A stretch of DNA of 64,000 nucleotides from contig BLAL01000182.1 in the NCBI GenBank assembly GCA_015698045.1, forward strand, positions 496,001-560,000, in the 5' to 3' direction. The first letter of the stretch is position 1; each line of letters opens with the position of its first letter. Shown here piece after piece: positions 12,503 through 24,794 of this stretch. The notes beneath the pieces were generated by a model. That model was not told the origin of the DNA. It ran no database searches and saw only the letters and a list, made by a program, of their open reading frames with translations. The DNA is from Rhizophagus clarus (lineage: Eukaryota > Glomeromycota > Glomeromycetes > Glomerales > Glomeraceae). A program made the position numbers and the translations under genes.

Positions 12503-13695
12503 GAAAATGATTTTCGAACCGAATAATAAATAATAATATTTATCTTATCGTGATGATATGCACTCATTTTCTATCTATTTTTTCTTTTTTTTCTCTCTTC
12601 GAATCATCCCAAATCGTGTTATTATACTTGTTTTTTTTTTTTTCTAAAAAAAAAAAATATCTATCAATGATGGGAATACCAGATTTGGTACTGAGGTCTG
12701 AGGATATGCTAAATGGGTTCATTCCGCGATTGGCATGAAATCTTTTATAATGAGATAAGTTTAGCCAAATCTCATTCGGAGTTCGGATGACTTTCATCTA
12801 ACGTCATAATCAAAATTTTTTTAAAAAAAAAGTAACAAAAGAAAACGGAAGTGTTAGTGATCGTCACACCGTATCACCATTTTCTCATAAAATCTATTTA
12901 AATGATTTCACTAGTCCAAGTCATAAATAAAAAGGGAAAAGATTTATTTATTATTTAAAAAAGTAAAATAAGAGTTTAGCGCAAGTGCTAAAAATAATTG
13001 ATCGCTGTGTTTATTCATATGATTGATTATCGCACCAATCATGTTCTTTGGATTTATATTGGTATTTTGAAGTTGTCACACGATAATATCTTTCGTTGGT
13101 CAAAATGTCATTTATTGTTATCTTTATGACTAACAATATCGCCATTTTTTTTTTTTTTTTTTTTTTGAACACGATATTTCCAATTATAGTAACATCATAT
13201 TATTATTATTATTATTATATGAAGAAAAATCATCGTTTCATAATTTATCGTCTCACGATTCTTAGGAAATTTTCTAAAATCGACAATTATTATTATTTTA
13301 CTTAAAAATACATATTACACACATTATACGTATTATACTCTTTATATCTTTCCTTTCTTTAAATGAAAGATTAATATTCTTAAATACGTAACGATAAGAC
13401 GATAAGAATGACCGAGATTTCATCAAACATGATGTCATTAAAGTAGCATTCATCATTCTAGGCCTTTTCTTCTGATTATCATAAATGTTCCAATGATAAT
13501 ACATATATTATACGTATCCAATGGGAACATGAGACATAAAAAAATCGCAAGAGAAAGCAAGGTAATGTTAAAATAAAAACACATAATAACACTAATAATA
13601 AAATTAAACAAACAAATAACATTAATTAACTATGTTTATAATGTTATCGGCGTTTCCATGTAATTATAATAATTATCGTACCATATACTACGGAT
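12503..13695. other. intergenic
   Basis: A short stretch at 12660-12800 has plausible codons on both strands, but neither strand gives a recognisable protein or splice partners. The rest is T runs, an ATT microsatellite (about 13198-13218) and unremarkable AT-rich DNA. Confidence 0.5.
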
Positions 13696-13893
13696 TGACT
13701 ATACATGTTGCCGAAATTGGCCGAAATTATATTCCGAAATTGAAAGTCTAATGTTCGAAAATATCTGAAAATATTTTATAATTCTAGTCGACATTACAAA
13801 TTTGACCAAATTACTAAAATATTTCCAGCCAATTTCGGCCTTTGGACTTTCAATTTCGGAAATAATTTCGGCCAATTTCGGCAACATGTACAG
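13696..13893. mobile_element. palindromic foldback/MITE element flanked by 12-bp direct repeats
   Basis: Two arms of about 45 bp, nearly perfect inverted repeats, begin ACATGTTGCCGAAATTGG and end with CCAATTTCGGCAACATGT, and enclose about 100 bp. The words CCGAAATT / AATTTCGG repeat several times within each arm. Directly outside, TATACTACGGAT occurs on both sides (13684-13695 and 13894-13905), as if duplicated on insertion. The superfamily cannot be assigned. Confidence 0.6.
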
Positions 13894-13905
13894 TATACTA
13901 CGGAT

Positions 13906-14589
13906 CTTAATAAAGTTCCGTAATATAATGAAATGTATTGTAGATCCAAAAAAGATATTTTAGAAAAAAAGATTTAATTTTAAATGAAAAAAAAAAAAAA
14001 AAAAAAATCAAAAAGTTCCAAAGTAAATTTATAATAATGCACTTACGACCAAAACAAACATAACAAATAAAACCGTAAATTAAAAATCCAAAATCCCTCG
14101 AATTTTTTTATTGGTGTTCTTGAGAATTGAGTTTATAAAATAAATCCATTTTTGATCCTCCGTGTGACATTATGTACATGTGAAATTTTAACCGAGCAGA
14201 AGGACTGTTTGAAGAATGTGAGGATCAACAACCAAGCGTTTTTCATTCATGACTAATAAGGTGTGTTAAAGAACAGAACTTTCCTTTCTTTTTAAGGTAT
14301 TTTTTCATAATTGAATTGTACCAGGCTCTTATAATGTATTATAATGTATAATTAATCCGGCTAATTTAAATAAATACGCAAGTCAAACCTCGTGGTATGG
14401 AACATATCGACTTTTTATCGTATACTGTATGATAATGTCCATTTTAAGAAACTTTGTCATTATTTTAGTAAACATAAACATTAAAGGAAAAAATAAAAAA
14501 TACCACTTAAAACATATTTTTTTCTTTTCTCATTTTTCTTCCTCCCTTCCTTCCTTTCCTCTCCTTCACTTTCCTTTTTTTTTTTACTA
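13906..14589. other. upstream region of the RapGAP gene
   Basis: Non-coding, with an A run at 13987-14006. The 60 bp before the start codon are an almost pure pyrimidine tract (TTCCTCCCTTCCTTCC type), a typical fungal promoter or leader feature. No specific factor site is claimed. Confidence 0.5.
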
Positions 14590-14750
14590 ATGACCACATC
14601 ATCACATCTATCATATTCATCAACCTTTAGTTCCGGTGATAGTTGTAGCGAAAGAAGTGAAAGATGTACGAGCGGTATAAGTGTATTATCCGCTACTTCT
14701 AATATTACTAATTCAAGTACGATGACTTCTCAGGTAAAATAAAACAATAA

Positions 14751-14784
<34 letters not shown>

Positions 14785-16258
14785 TAATTTTTTAACCAAA
14801 TGATTAATATTTTATTATTTTTTTTTTTTTTTTATTATTTTTTTAGTCGGTTTCAACATCGACTTCAACATCGGTATCAACAAAATTTTTCACACCAATT
14901 TTAAGTACATTCACGTCATCTACGTTTGGAGAATATCAAATAGAACATATAGATATAGAATCAACATGGTATCGAAAACATTTTATTCATAAAAAACATC
15001 CTACATTTGTTGGAAACGTTGAACCATTTGGTCCGGTTATTATTTCAATAGCATTGGATTGTAAAACTATTAATAATAATCGGGATGCTGTATATTGGTA
15101 TAGATATATCCTACGTCACAAGGATCTACCTGACGATCGGGGTTTGTTGGTAGGCCCTCCTGCGTCAACTCCTTTAAGTGATCCTCCATGGGATGTATTA
15201 TTAAAGAGAATTTCAAGAAAATTTGCTCAATCAAGATTAAAAAAATTAATAACAACTCCTGAATTATCGGAAGATTTACTCTCATTAGATGAGAATAGAT
15301 TACAAAAAGCTTATAAAATTGGTGTATTGTATTGTGCTCCATCACAAACAACTGAAGAAGAATGGTTTTCAAATACTACAACTTCAAAATCTTTTTCTGA
15401 TTTTTTAGAATTATTAGGAACAAAGGTTAGATTATTAGGATTTAAAGGATTTAGTGGTGGATTAGATACAAATTTGGATGGAACGGGAGAATATTCTATT
15501 CATGATGATAAAACTTTTAAAGATTATGAAATAATGTATCATGTGAGTACCATGCTTCCATGTGAGAAATCAAATAGACATCAAATAACAAGAAAACGTC
15601 ATATTGGGAATGATATTGTTTGTATAATATTTCAAGATGAATCAACCCCTTTCTCTCCTTTCGCCATTCGTTCACAATTCTTACATGTTTACGTGATTGT
15701 CAGTCCTGTAAAATGTCAAGTTGTTGATGAAAATAGAAAATATGTTAATAATAAGTATCGTGTGAATATAGTGTGTAAAGATGGTGTACCTTATTTTGGT
15801 CCACCTTTACCGGATCCTCCAGTATTTGATGATCCGATTTTATTAAAAAGATTCTTGGTCGCTACAGTTATAAATGGTCAGAATGCGGCTTGGAAAACTC
15901 CAAAATTATCCGAACCATTTCGTAGGGCTCGTGGTGGTATAATACGTGATATAGTAAATAAGTCAATCCCACATATAAATACGGATCCTTTATTGACACC
16001 TCCACAATCTCCTAAAAAATTATCTCAAGATGAATTAAATGCTACATTAAAGGGTTTATTCGTGGATCAATTAAAATATAAAGGAAAACCTCCTGACATT
16101 TCATTAGTAAAGGATTTGCTTGAAAAAGGTGCAAATCCAAATATTAGGATTCCTCAACCAAAACAATTAAAAGAAACTAGCCCTTCTTTAAGTTCCTCGA
16201 ATGACAATCTCGTAGACTCTTATTTTTCCGCTACATCATCATCATCATCATCATCATC

Positions 16259-16300
<42 letters not shown>

Positions 16301-16712
16301 GTCTTCATCGTCTTCATCGTCTTTATCGTCATCATTACCTTCATCATCATTATCACAATACTCATCATTCAAACTTCCAAATATATTGTTTGCTACAATA
16401 GCATTAACAGATGATCCGATTTATGTAAAATTTTTGATAAATTACGGAGTAGAAACGATGCCAAAAGATAACCATTTTCCAAACGCGTTTGTATTTGCAG
16501 CAACCTATAAACGTGTAGAAACCATGAGATGTTTATTAGAGAATATACCTGCTTTATCTGATCCAAAATCGGTTGATACTGCGATCAATGACACTTATAA
16601 TAGTGTTTATTCAAAAAATACTCAAAATAATGTTCTTAATGGGTATGGAACTTATGGTAATAGAATTTGGTTTAATCTTACTAAATTTAAAAATCAAATT
16701 AGAGGAAAATAA
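14590..16712 (+). CDS. RapGAP-domain protein with poly-Ser tract and ankyrin-like segments
   Basis: Exons 14590-14733 and 14847-16712, with one phase-0 intron (GTAAAAT...TTTTAG), give 669 residues. A Ser/Thr-rich leader is followed by a Rap/Ran-type GAP catalytic domain (about residues 75-360). It opens with the canonical WYRKHFIHKKHPTFVG block and carries KRHIGNDIVCIIF. Asn303 in that motif is the expected 'asparagine thumb' that drives GTP hydrolysis on Rap-family small GTPases. The C-terminal third has two ankyrin-like patches (KDLLEKGANPNI near 467; FLINYGVE...CLLENI near 578-625) separated by a run of 29 Ser (512-540). The gene is thus likely a cytosolic terminator of Rap-type signalling. 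The ankyrin assignment is tentative because consensus GxTPLH motifs are weak. The start is the first ATG after the pyrimidine leader; the second exon's frame is open well upstream of any internal ATG, which requires the first exon. Confidence 0.88.
16236..16322 (+). repeat. in-frame TCA/TCT/TCG (Ser) microsatellite
   Basis: Twenty-nine consecutive serine codons, mostly TCA with TCT and TCG interruptions near the ends, lie inside the RapGAP gene. Such a pure trinucleotide run is expected to vary in length between strains. More Ser-rich sequence follows to about 16370. Confidence 0.95.
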
Positions 16713-18171
16713 TATAATTATATACATAGTACGGAAGTATTACAGTATATATTCATTTTTTTCTTTTTTAATATAAATATTATATAAATATATTATCATT
16801 TACTTAAATTTTATTATCATTTATTATTACTTAAATCTAAAAATTCAAAAAAAAAAAATTCAAAAAAAAAAAAAAAAAAAAAAAATAGCCTATTTTTTTT
16901 TTTTTTTTTTTACCTTCAATATGTAAATATACGTTTTTTTTTTTTTTTTAAAAAAAAAAAAACTACAACCCAAGTTCACGGTAATAAATTTCAAAACTGT
17001 AGTTGCTAGTTACCAAACATACAAGCATGGGATTGTCAAGCGTGGGATTATCTATTGAAAATATCTGCAAAAGGGAAGCCATGCATGCATTTCCTTTCTT
17101 AAATGCTATTTTTAAAATAATAATAATTCCGTTCGTGTGTTGTGTTACTTTTGAATAGTTTTGTGCAAAAAAAAGGACTGTGATGATTTTTTGAGCAATA
17201 ATGTGATTATAAGTAAAGTCTCAATAAAGATTGGGATTCTACGAAGAGAATGTCTGGATTATTAATTACGCGTTTCATAATTTTTCGTTTCAAAAGTTCG
17301 TGACGTAATAAATCATATGAAATCACATATTATGATAGATATTTATTCCGCTTCAGTGGTAAAATTAAAATTGAGGAAATGAATCATTTAACTCATAAGT
17401 GTACTACTAAGTGTACTAGTGTTAAAACGCCAAAAGGCGTGCGCCGCAGTATCCTTAAACTTTTAATTACGGGTAAATTAAAGTTCACTTATTTCGTGAC
17501 GAAAGCATGTTACTTTGTTATTGTAAATGCAATATCTCATGATGTTTGCATAATAGATGATCTGTGACGCAATCGCACCAATTCGTTTCGTTCTCTCTTG
17601 TTTCTTTTGTCATATATAAATGGTGAATTTGTGAATGCATTTCATTATTATTCGCTAAAAAAAGGATATATATATATATATATACTACTTTCTTTTAAGA
17701 AATATAATCATCCTAAATGAAAAATTTTCCGAAAAGAAATCAATATTTTTTACAAATCTGGAAAATGTAATCTATGAACGGAGATATAAGAAAAAGAAAA
17801 AAAGATACAATTTTTCAATACCTGAAAACCACGAGAGTTTGACAAAAAAAAAAAAAAAAAAAAAAGTCACAATAAAATAAATAAATAAAGTAATAAATAT
17901 TTATCTGTCATGCGTTCTTTGAGACAGTATAACAGGTCTAAGAAATATTTGCATATGCTGTACTTTCGCCACCTTTTGGCTTGCTTTATCTCTATATATA
18001 TATATTTATATGTATTAATTATATTTATAAATATTTATTATGTTAAAAAGTTAATTAATATAACGTTATTTTTAATTTTTTTGATGCAAAAGGAAATCCC
18101 TTTGCATTAAGTTTTGCCTTTAAGTTTAAGTTACGTTTCATACCCTATAAAACCATTAGAAGTAATAATCA

Positions 18172-18202
<31 letters not shown>

Positions 18203-18530
18203 AAGGTTAAATCCTGTTTAACATTACCTCTAAATCTAAATTCTAAATTTTTTATAAAAAAAGATCCCCCTAAATTTTTTTTTCTTTTTCTTTTTTTTTT
18301 GAATTAATTTAGTATCAAAATTTTATTATTAGAATTTCTTTAAAAAAATAATTGCACCACCTATTTAATAATAGTTCTCGAAACAATAATTCCTTCTTAA
18401 TTCCTTCTTTTTTCCCTTTCACTTGTTAATTAAACAGAAAGAAAAGTTTTTTTTTTTTAAAAAGTAATAACTAATATATAGGGGATTTCCACACGCTCAC
18501 CAATTAAGAAATTAAAAAGAATAATTGAAG
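16713..18530. other. intergenic between RapGAP and BTB genes
   Basis: Long A/T runs (16848-16950, 17843-17865, 18172-18199) and a TA microsatellite (about 17667-17683). A possible small ORF lies at 17379-17567. No RNA gene or transposon termini are seen. Confidence 0.5.
17379..17567 (+). CDS. possible small ORF, unknown
   Basis: An ATG-to-TGA frame of 62 codons (begins MNHLTHKCTTKCTSV) in a locally less AT-biased patch. It has four Cys residues and a central hydrophobic stretch (TYFVTKACYFVIVNAIS). No family is recognised, no introns are evident, and no signal peptide is clear. It could be a lineage-specific peptide or chance. Confidence 0.22.
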   Translation: MNHLTHKCTTKCTSVKTPKGVRRSILKLLITGKLKFTYFVTKACYFVIVNAISHDVCIIDDL

Positions 18531-20127
18531 ATGAACGTTCAATTTTATCAAAAGTTATCACATGATTTAACGGAACTTTACGAAGATGATAAATATTGTG
18601 ATATTTCTATCGAGGCAGGATATCCTCCGAATAATAAAATATTTCGTGCACATTCGCTCATCTTAAGTTATAGATCTTCTTATTTTCGTAGAGTATTATC
18701 TAGAGAGACATCAGATGGTAGAATTAAATCTATTAAATTAAAAGCTACATGTGAAACCGTTCAAATTATGCTCAGGTAAGTTTTTTTTTTATTTTTGGAT
18801 CATCCAAAAAAAAAAACGCGTCTCATGTTAATTATCCATTTTTAGATATATTTATACCGGGATTCTCGTTTTAGAAGATCAAAGTTCATATGATATTTTA
18901 AATCTCTTGGTTATAACAGAAAAATTTTGTCTTCAAGAATTAGTTAAACATTTACAATTATATTTATTAGAACATCATACTCCTTGGTTAAAACAAAATT
19001 TTGATCTTATATATAGAACAAGTTTTCAACATGAAACATTTCAAGAATTACAAAAATTTTGTAATAATATAATTACGAAAAATCCTTTGATAATATTTCA
19101 ATCACAAGATTTTACTTCAATTCAAGAAAATTTTTTAATCTCACTTTTACAACGTGATAATTTAGGTATGAAAGAAATACAAATATGGAATCATATTATT
19201 AAATGGGGTATAGAACAAAATCCTTCACTTACAGATGATCCGACTAATTGGTCTTCAGATGAATTTAAAGCTTTGGAAATAACATTAAGACGTTGTATAC
19301 CTTTAATTAGATTCTTTGAATTAACTTCACAAGAATTTTATGATAAAGTTCGTCCTTATAAAAGAATTTTATCTCCTCATCTTTATGAAGATTTAATGAG
19401 ACATTATATGAAACCTGGTAGTCAACTATCATCAAATATTTTACCATCAAGAATGTCAAGAAGGCGTACATCATCTTTTCAAGGTACTAAAAATAGCATC
19501 ATTCGACCTAATCCCAGTCCTAGACCAAATTCTAGACCAAGTTCTCGTCCAAATTCTCCACATCCAGAATTTAGACCTGAAGATATAGAATCTGATTTAA
19601 TTACACCAGAATCTGTTGGCCTTCTTGCAAGTTGGATTGGACGTAAAGATTATTTAGATTTTGATAGTCCTTATGAATTTAGATTATTATTTCGAGCAAG
19701 TGAAGATGGATTCTCTCCAATAAATTTTCATAGAATATGTGATAATAGACAATCAACTTTGGTGGTAATAAAAATTCGTGGTACTGGAGAAATAATTGGA
19801 GGTTATAATCCAATAAGATGGAAACCTCTTAAAGGTTCTTGGGGAAATACAGAAGATAGTTTCATATTTTCTTTACGTGGTCCATATAATAATTCAAGAA
19901 GTCCAATATTAAGTAGACTTAATAAAGGACAAAATACTTATGCTTTAAATTATGAACCAAATCTTGGTCCTTCCTTCGGGATCGCTGATCTAAAAATTGA
20001 AGGAAATAATTTTAGAGAAGAAAATAAATGTTATTGTTTAAAAGGGTGTTATGAAAAAAGTATTAGAACGACTACTGGATTTTTTTCCATTGAAGATTAT
20101 GAAGTATTTCAAGTTATTAGAAAATAA
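18531..20127 (+). CDS. BTB-BACK-TLDc protein
   Basis: Exons 18531-18775 and 18846-20127 (intron GTAAG...TTTAG, phase 2, restoring ...MLRYIYTG) give 508 residues. The BTB/POZ fold occupies about 15-120 (DKYCDISIEAG, FRAHSLILSYRSSYF, RYIYTG), and a BACK domain follows at about 125-235 (LLQRDNLGMKEIQIWNHIIKWG). A basic Ser/Pro/Arg-rich linker (about 268-325, repeated RPNS/RPSS) leads to a C-terminal TLDc domain (SPYEFRLLFRASEDGF, IGGYNPIRW, DSFIFSL, GPSFG, ...DYEVFQVI). BTB-BACK modules usually act as Cullin-3 adaptors and TLDc domains in oxidation-resistance or V-ATPase-linked proteins; the joint function is unknown. The start is the ATG at 18531. The gene lies tail-to-tail with a paralogue 217 bp downstream. 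Large BTB-TLDc families are typical of Glomeromycotina. Confidence 0.9.
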
Positions 20128-20344
20128 ATTTTCATTATCAACATAAATTACATCAGCAGTTTGATGGAAATTTTCTTTAATCTTAAACCCTTGTACGTAT
20201 AAATAAATAATATATTACAATAATAAATAAAGATTTTTTTTATAAATCAATTTTTTTAGTTGTAAAAAAATACAAGACCAAATAATCGTAAATACATCAG
20301 ATTTAAAAAAAGGGAAAAGAAAAAAAAATTTTTTAATAGATTTT

Positions 20345-21874
20345 CTATAAAGTTTTTTTAATGACTTTAAAAACTTCATATTCATCTACCCAGAATAAAT
20401 CATTAGATTTTTTCAAGATACTTATTTCATAACTTTTCTTATGACAATGACCTCTACAACCATAAGCTTTCTCTAATCCCAAATGTAATTTTAAATCAGA
20501 ATTACCACCACCAAATGATGGTCCTAAACCCCTATTTTGATAAATTGCTTCATCAGGATCTTGTATTTTTGAGTATATGGCGTTCTGTAAATTTTTATCA
20601 CCTAATGAAAAAATGAAACTTTTGTTTGTCTTGCTAAAAGTTTTTTTGGATGAATCCCAATTTAAAGGATTATAACCACCTAATAATTCTCCAGAATTAT
20701 GAACTCTTAAAATCGTTATCGTCGGCCCCTTTAAATCACATAATTCGTGAAATATTTTAAATCCAAAACCATCTCTACTACCCCTTACGAGTAATTGAAA
20801 TTCAAAAGGAATATTTTGTTCCGTTATAGTATTATCATTTATTAACCAACTACTTATTAATGTTACATGTTTTGAATTAATCAAATTTGAATCAATTTCC
20901 TTTGATTGTTTTCTTTCTAAAGTGTTTTGTAATTCATGATTATCTAAAATTTGACTATAAGAATCTTCATCAAAAACTTGCCTAAAAGAGACGACTTTTT
21001 CTAGAAAATCTTTCTCATTAATTAGTGAAAAATTAATTAATCGAATACAAGGTTGAATCAAACTTGCTAATTTCAGGAAATATTCATTCGTCCAATTTTC
21101 GATTTCCGTTGATAAAAGAGGATTTTGTGCTCTACCCCATTCGATAACCTTATTCCATAAATCTATTTCCCGCATAATAAGATTATCCCGTTTTAAAAGT
21201 GAGATTAGTGTATCTTGTGTGATAAGATTAAATTCTTCATGTTGAAATACTATTGAAGGATCTTGTTCGATAGTTTTAATACAAAATGCGTGTAATTTTG
21301 TAAAATGATGATGTTGAGTTGCAAATCTTTGAACTTGAATAAAATGTTTTAGTAATTTATCAATATCTTGTAAAAGGTAATCTTCGACATGATCAAATAT
21401 GTCGATTAAACACAATTCGTCAGCTGCAGTAAGAACAGATAGAATTGCTGGTACATCATGTCCTTGCAGTCGAAGACATCCACCATAGACGTATCTATTA
21501 TAATTCATCAAAGATTTTTTTACGCTTAAGTTGTTTAATTCCAAAAAAAAAAAAAAAAAAAAAAAAAAATCCAATAATAACAAATAATTAAATCGTTTCA
21601 TATATTATGAAAATTTTTACTTGAGTATAATTTCAAAAACCTTTGGCGACATGTTTGGTTTGTTAAATATTATCATGTTTTCTTGTTTCCTTATCCATTC
21701 GCTCGATAAAGCAGCATTAAAATAAGGTGAACGTGCTCGCAGTATAAGTGAATGTACTTTAAATTCTCGATAATCGGGTTCCTGTCCGACCTGAACAACA
21801 ACATCAGAATATAAACCAGAATCAAGAAGCTTAGTATAATCTCGTGATAATAGAGGATAAAAATCGACAGTCAT
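20345..21874 (-). CDS. BTB-BACK-TLDc protein (paralogue, convergent)
   Basis: Minus strand, exons 21874-21621 and 21494-20345. The 126-bp intron contains a long homopolymer run and has its donor GTAAAA after CTCAA and acceptor AATAG. The product is 467 residues. BTB is at about 10-120 (GLYSDVVVQVG, FKVHSLILRARSPYF, KYVYGG), BACK at about 130-235 (LLKRDNLIMREIDLWNKVIEWG) and TLDc at about 285-467 (PFEFQLLVRGSRDGF, LLGGYNPLNW, GPSFGGG, DEYEVFKVIKK). The intron sits at exactly the same codon and phase as in the neighbouring paralogue, so the two derive from a duplication with inversion. The basic Ser/Pro linker of the neighbour is absent here and replaced by a short acidic/Lys segment. Functional inference is as for the neighbour: possible Cullin-3 adaptor. 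Confidence 0.9.
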
Positions 21875-22580
21875 TTTTTATAAAGTATATAATTTTTATG
21901 AAAATGAATAGCAAATTGTAAAACGAGAAATGCGAGGATAAGTATTTCGAAAATTTATGTGTAACCTGGCTAAAATTACATCAATATTCAGCCACGTGCA
22001 ACCGTATTAATAGTTTTGGTATTTTAAAATAAGGAATTTTTTCGTGTTACTCGTATAATTTTTTTAAACCTGAAAAGGGGCTTATAATCAGTTATTCTAT
22101 TTATTCATTTCCAAATATTAATTCTTTCTTATCAAAATTAGCAATTCATTTCAAGTATATTTTTATACAAATTAATACTATCATAAAATATTTCTATATT
22201 TAAAAATTTGAATAAATTCTCAAATTGATTAATTCATCTATACTTTTCAAAATAATAAATAAGAAAATGGTGATAAAATAGTGATGAAAATATCAGATAA
22301 TAATTAATATAATTAATAAAGAAATTTCTTTTAAAATATTATTAATAATGGGATTTTATAAGGCTAATATAATTAAAAAAATTTGTAATGTTTAAAATAC
22401 CTGTATAAATAAATTTAAATTGTATAACCTTATTTATCCTATATTTACTAATGGTTGCCTATGATTTTTCATATTATTTATTGCTATAAAAACACTGATT
22501 TTGTATTTTAGAGTTTAAAGGTTATATTATTAAAATGACAATTATTAAAAATAGGAACTTTTTTTTTGAATAGTATCATC
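21875..22580. other. upstream region of the minus-strand BTB gene
   Basis: Non-coding. It contains CACGTG within CCACGTGCAACC (about 21993), a possible bHLH-type E-box, but no experimental support. The region ends at the first transposon terminus at 22581. Confidence 0.4.
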
Positions 22581-22726
22581 AGGATCCCAAAGAATATATA
22601 TATAACTCAAATCCAATTCCAAAAATTTTAATATAACTTTATACACCAAATTTTACTAAAAACTTTATAAAATCAGTATATAAGTTTAAATTTTATATAA
22701 TTTTATATAATTTAATTAGGGCTCCG

Positions 22727-23473
22727 ATCAGTTTGGTTTGGTTCAGTTTTGCAAAAACTGATACTGAACTGAATTGATCGGTATTAGTATTGATGATTAC
22801 TGAAACTGACCAGTATCGGTATTGATGATTATTAAAACCGATCGATAATTACCAAAAACTAAACCGATTTACCAATATTAAAAACCATTTTTAGTAAAAA
22901 AAAATATCACAAAACTATTTTGGCATTTTTTTACCAAATCAAATCATCTATAAAAACGTTTTGCAACGTTTTTATTAAAGTGACAAAAAAAACATTGCAA
23001 AATATTTTTTTTATTAAAATTAACTAACAAAACTTTTCGCAACAGTTTTGTAATTATGTTGACAAAAAACCATTGCGAACAATTTTTTTTATCCAATTAA
23101 CGTTTTGCAACGTTGTTTGTTAAAATGATAAGAAAAAAGTTGCGAATAGTTATTTTTTTATTAGATTAATGAATAAAAACGTTTCACAATATTTCTTAAT
23201 TAAAGTGACAAAATACTGCTGTGAAACGGTTTGTTTTATCAAAATAACTAATAAAAAACATTTCATAACATTTTTTTATTATATTATTTAGTTAAATCAA
23301 TTCAGTAATTCAGTTTGGCAAATCACAAAACTGGTACCGAAACTGCAGTTATCAAAACTGATTGGTAAATTTACCAAAAGTTTCAGTTCAGTAAATCAGT
23401 AAAAACTGAAACTGCTCTGATATCAAAACTGATCAGTACGGTTCAGTAATTACTGAAACTGATCGGAGCCCTA
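22727..23473. mobile_element. 747-bp hAT MITE nested in copy 1, with empty site in window
   Basis: Termini TAGGGCTCCGATCAGTTT and its exact inverse are flanked by a perfect 8-bp duplication AATTTAAT (22719-22726, 23474-23481). The homologous position in copy 2 (38981-38988, reverse strand) carries AATTTAAT once with no insert, which proves the insertion. About 140 bp at each end consist of permutations of CAGTTT/ACTGA/GATCGGTA words. The centre (about 22930-23290) is a degenerate ~60-bp tandem repeat (AACGTTTTGCAACG...AAAGTGACAAAA). Non-coding. Confidence 0.92.
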
Positions 23474-24528
23474 AATTTAATATCTGAGTTTATTATAAAA
23501 TTTTTATTATATATATAAAATTTTTTTACAAAAATATATAATAAATAATATACTATATATACATAAAAACTTCTATTATAAAAAAAAATTTTAAAAATAA
23601 ATTTATAATATTTTTGTAATTTATTAAACATCTAGTAATCAAATTTTGATAAAATTTATACCATTAAATTCGTCTCATTAAGACAGTTCTAATGATAGTA
23701 AAATCATCTTTCTAGGATTAATATTGACTAAAATAAGATTTACTAATAAATTTTATTAATTAATTAAAAAATTATTAAAAAATTTCTTATATTAAAATGA
23801 TGTGAAATTAGCTATTGGATATAAAAATAATACTGGGAAATTACAAATTTTTTAAAATTTTATGGACTTATAATTTCTCCTTCTTTATCCCTCCATCATT
23901 TTTTCGATCTTATGTTCTTTATATAATTTTTTTCTTTTAAGTTTATTATACTATCAAGTCTAAAATTATTATACTGTCATATCTAATTTTATTTATTTTT
24001 TACATATAAACTTATTATACCATTACATCTAAAATTTTTTATAAATCTGTTATACTGTTACATCTGTATTTATTTAATTTGTTATACTGTCATATCTAAT
24101 TTTGTTTATTTTTTACATATAAACTTATTATACTATCACATCTAAAATTTTTTATAAATCTGTTATACTATCACATCTATATTTTTTTAATTTGTTACGT
24201 CATCATGTCTAAATTATTATAAAAGTTCATTTTTTCTTTTTTTAAATTAAGGGATTAATATTACAAATTTATTATAAATTTATATGGTTTACTATTTATA
24301 GATTAAAAGATTAATTTCTAAATTTTTTTACTAAATTTATTTGTTTATAAAATTAGGATTTAATTTTATATGTAATATATATATCATATATATATCAGAT
24401 TTTTTAACTTATTAACTTTATACAAAATATAATTATAACATAATTATATTAAAATTTGCTTCTATTATACAAATATATATCTAACTTATTCCTATTTTTA
24501 AGTCTATTATATAAACTCATTCATATAA

Positions 24529-24712
24529 GGAGAGTTACACATATCACGTAATATTCATTTTGTTATAAACCCTTACCCCCTTCCCCTTCTGTTAGATTTA
24601 ATAACCAATCAGATTATAGTATTTATAAATTATATAATTAATATAAGTATAATGTAAGATTTTAACTATCTCCCTCCCCCCTTTGATAATTACGTAATAT
24701 GTGTAAGCTCTC
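24529..24712. mobile_element. 184-bp PIF/Harbinger-like MITE nested in copy 1
   Basis: Ends GGAGAGTTACACATATCACG and (inverted) GAGAGCTTACACATATTACG, flanked by TAA on both sides (24526-24528, 24713-24715). Copy 2 shows the uninterrupted site as TGA/TCA at 33391-33393. A 3-bp TWA-type duplication fits PIF/Harbinger. The interior holds C-rich tracts (CCCTTACCCCCTTCCCC) unusual for this window. Confidence 0.75.
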
Positions 24713-24794
24713 TAACATATTGGATATTTATATAATATTTTTATACAAATCTGGATCCTTATATTATATGTATCTTCAGAGTCCTGTAATGTTA

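Larger units (their letters stand above)
22581..24785 (+). mobile_element. old TIR element, copy 1 (non-autonomous, hAT-like)
   Basis: The left end AGGATCCCAAAGAATATATA and the right end (reverse complement) AGGACTCTGAAGATACATAT are imperfect terminal inverted repeats. The body is homologous, in opposite orientation, to 33320-39118 (copy 2). The candidate target duplication is too eroded to call (GTATCATC versus GTAATGTT). It contains a nested hAT MITE (22727-23473) and a Harbinger-like MITE (24529-24712), both absent from copy 2, and a local expansion of a TTATACTGTCACATCTAA word (about 23940-24200). It has no coding capacity. Confidence 0.7.

Noticed and set aside
15070..15372. 100-codon minus-strand frame opposite the RapGAP exon
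   Set aside because: It is the antisense shadow of a conserved catalytic domain and has no features of its own.
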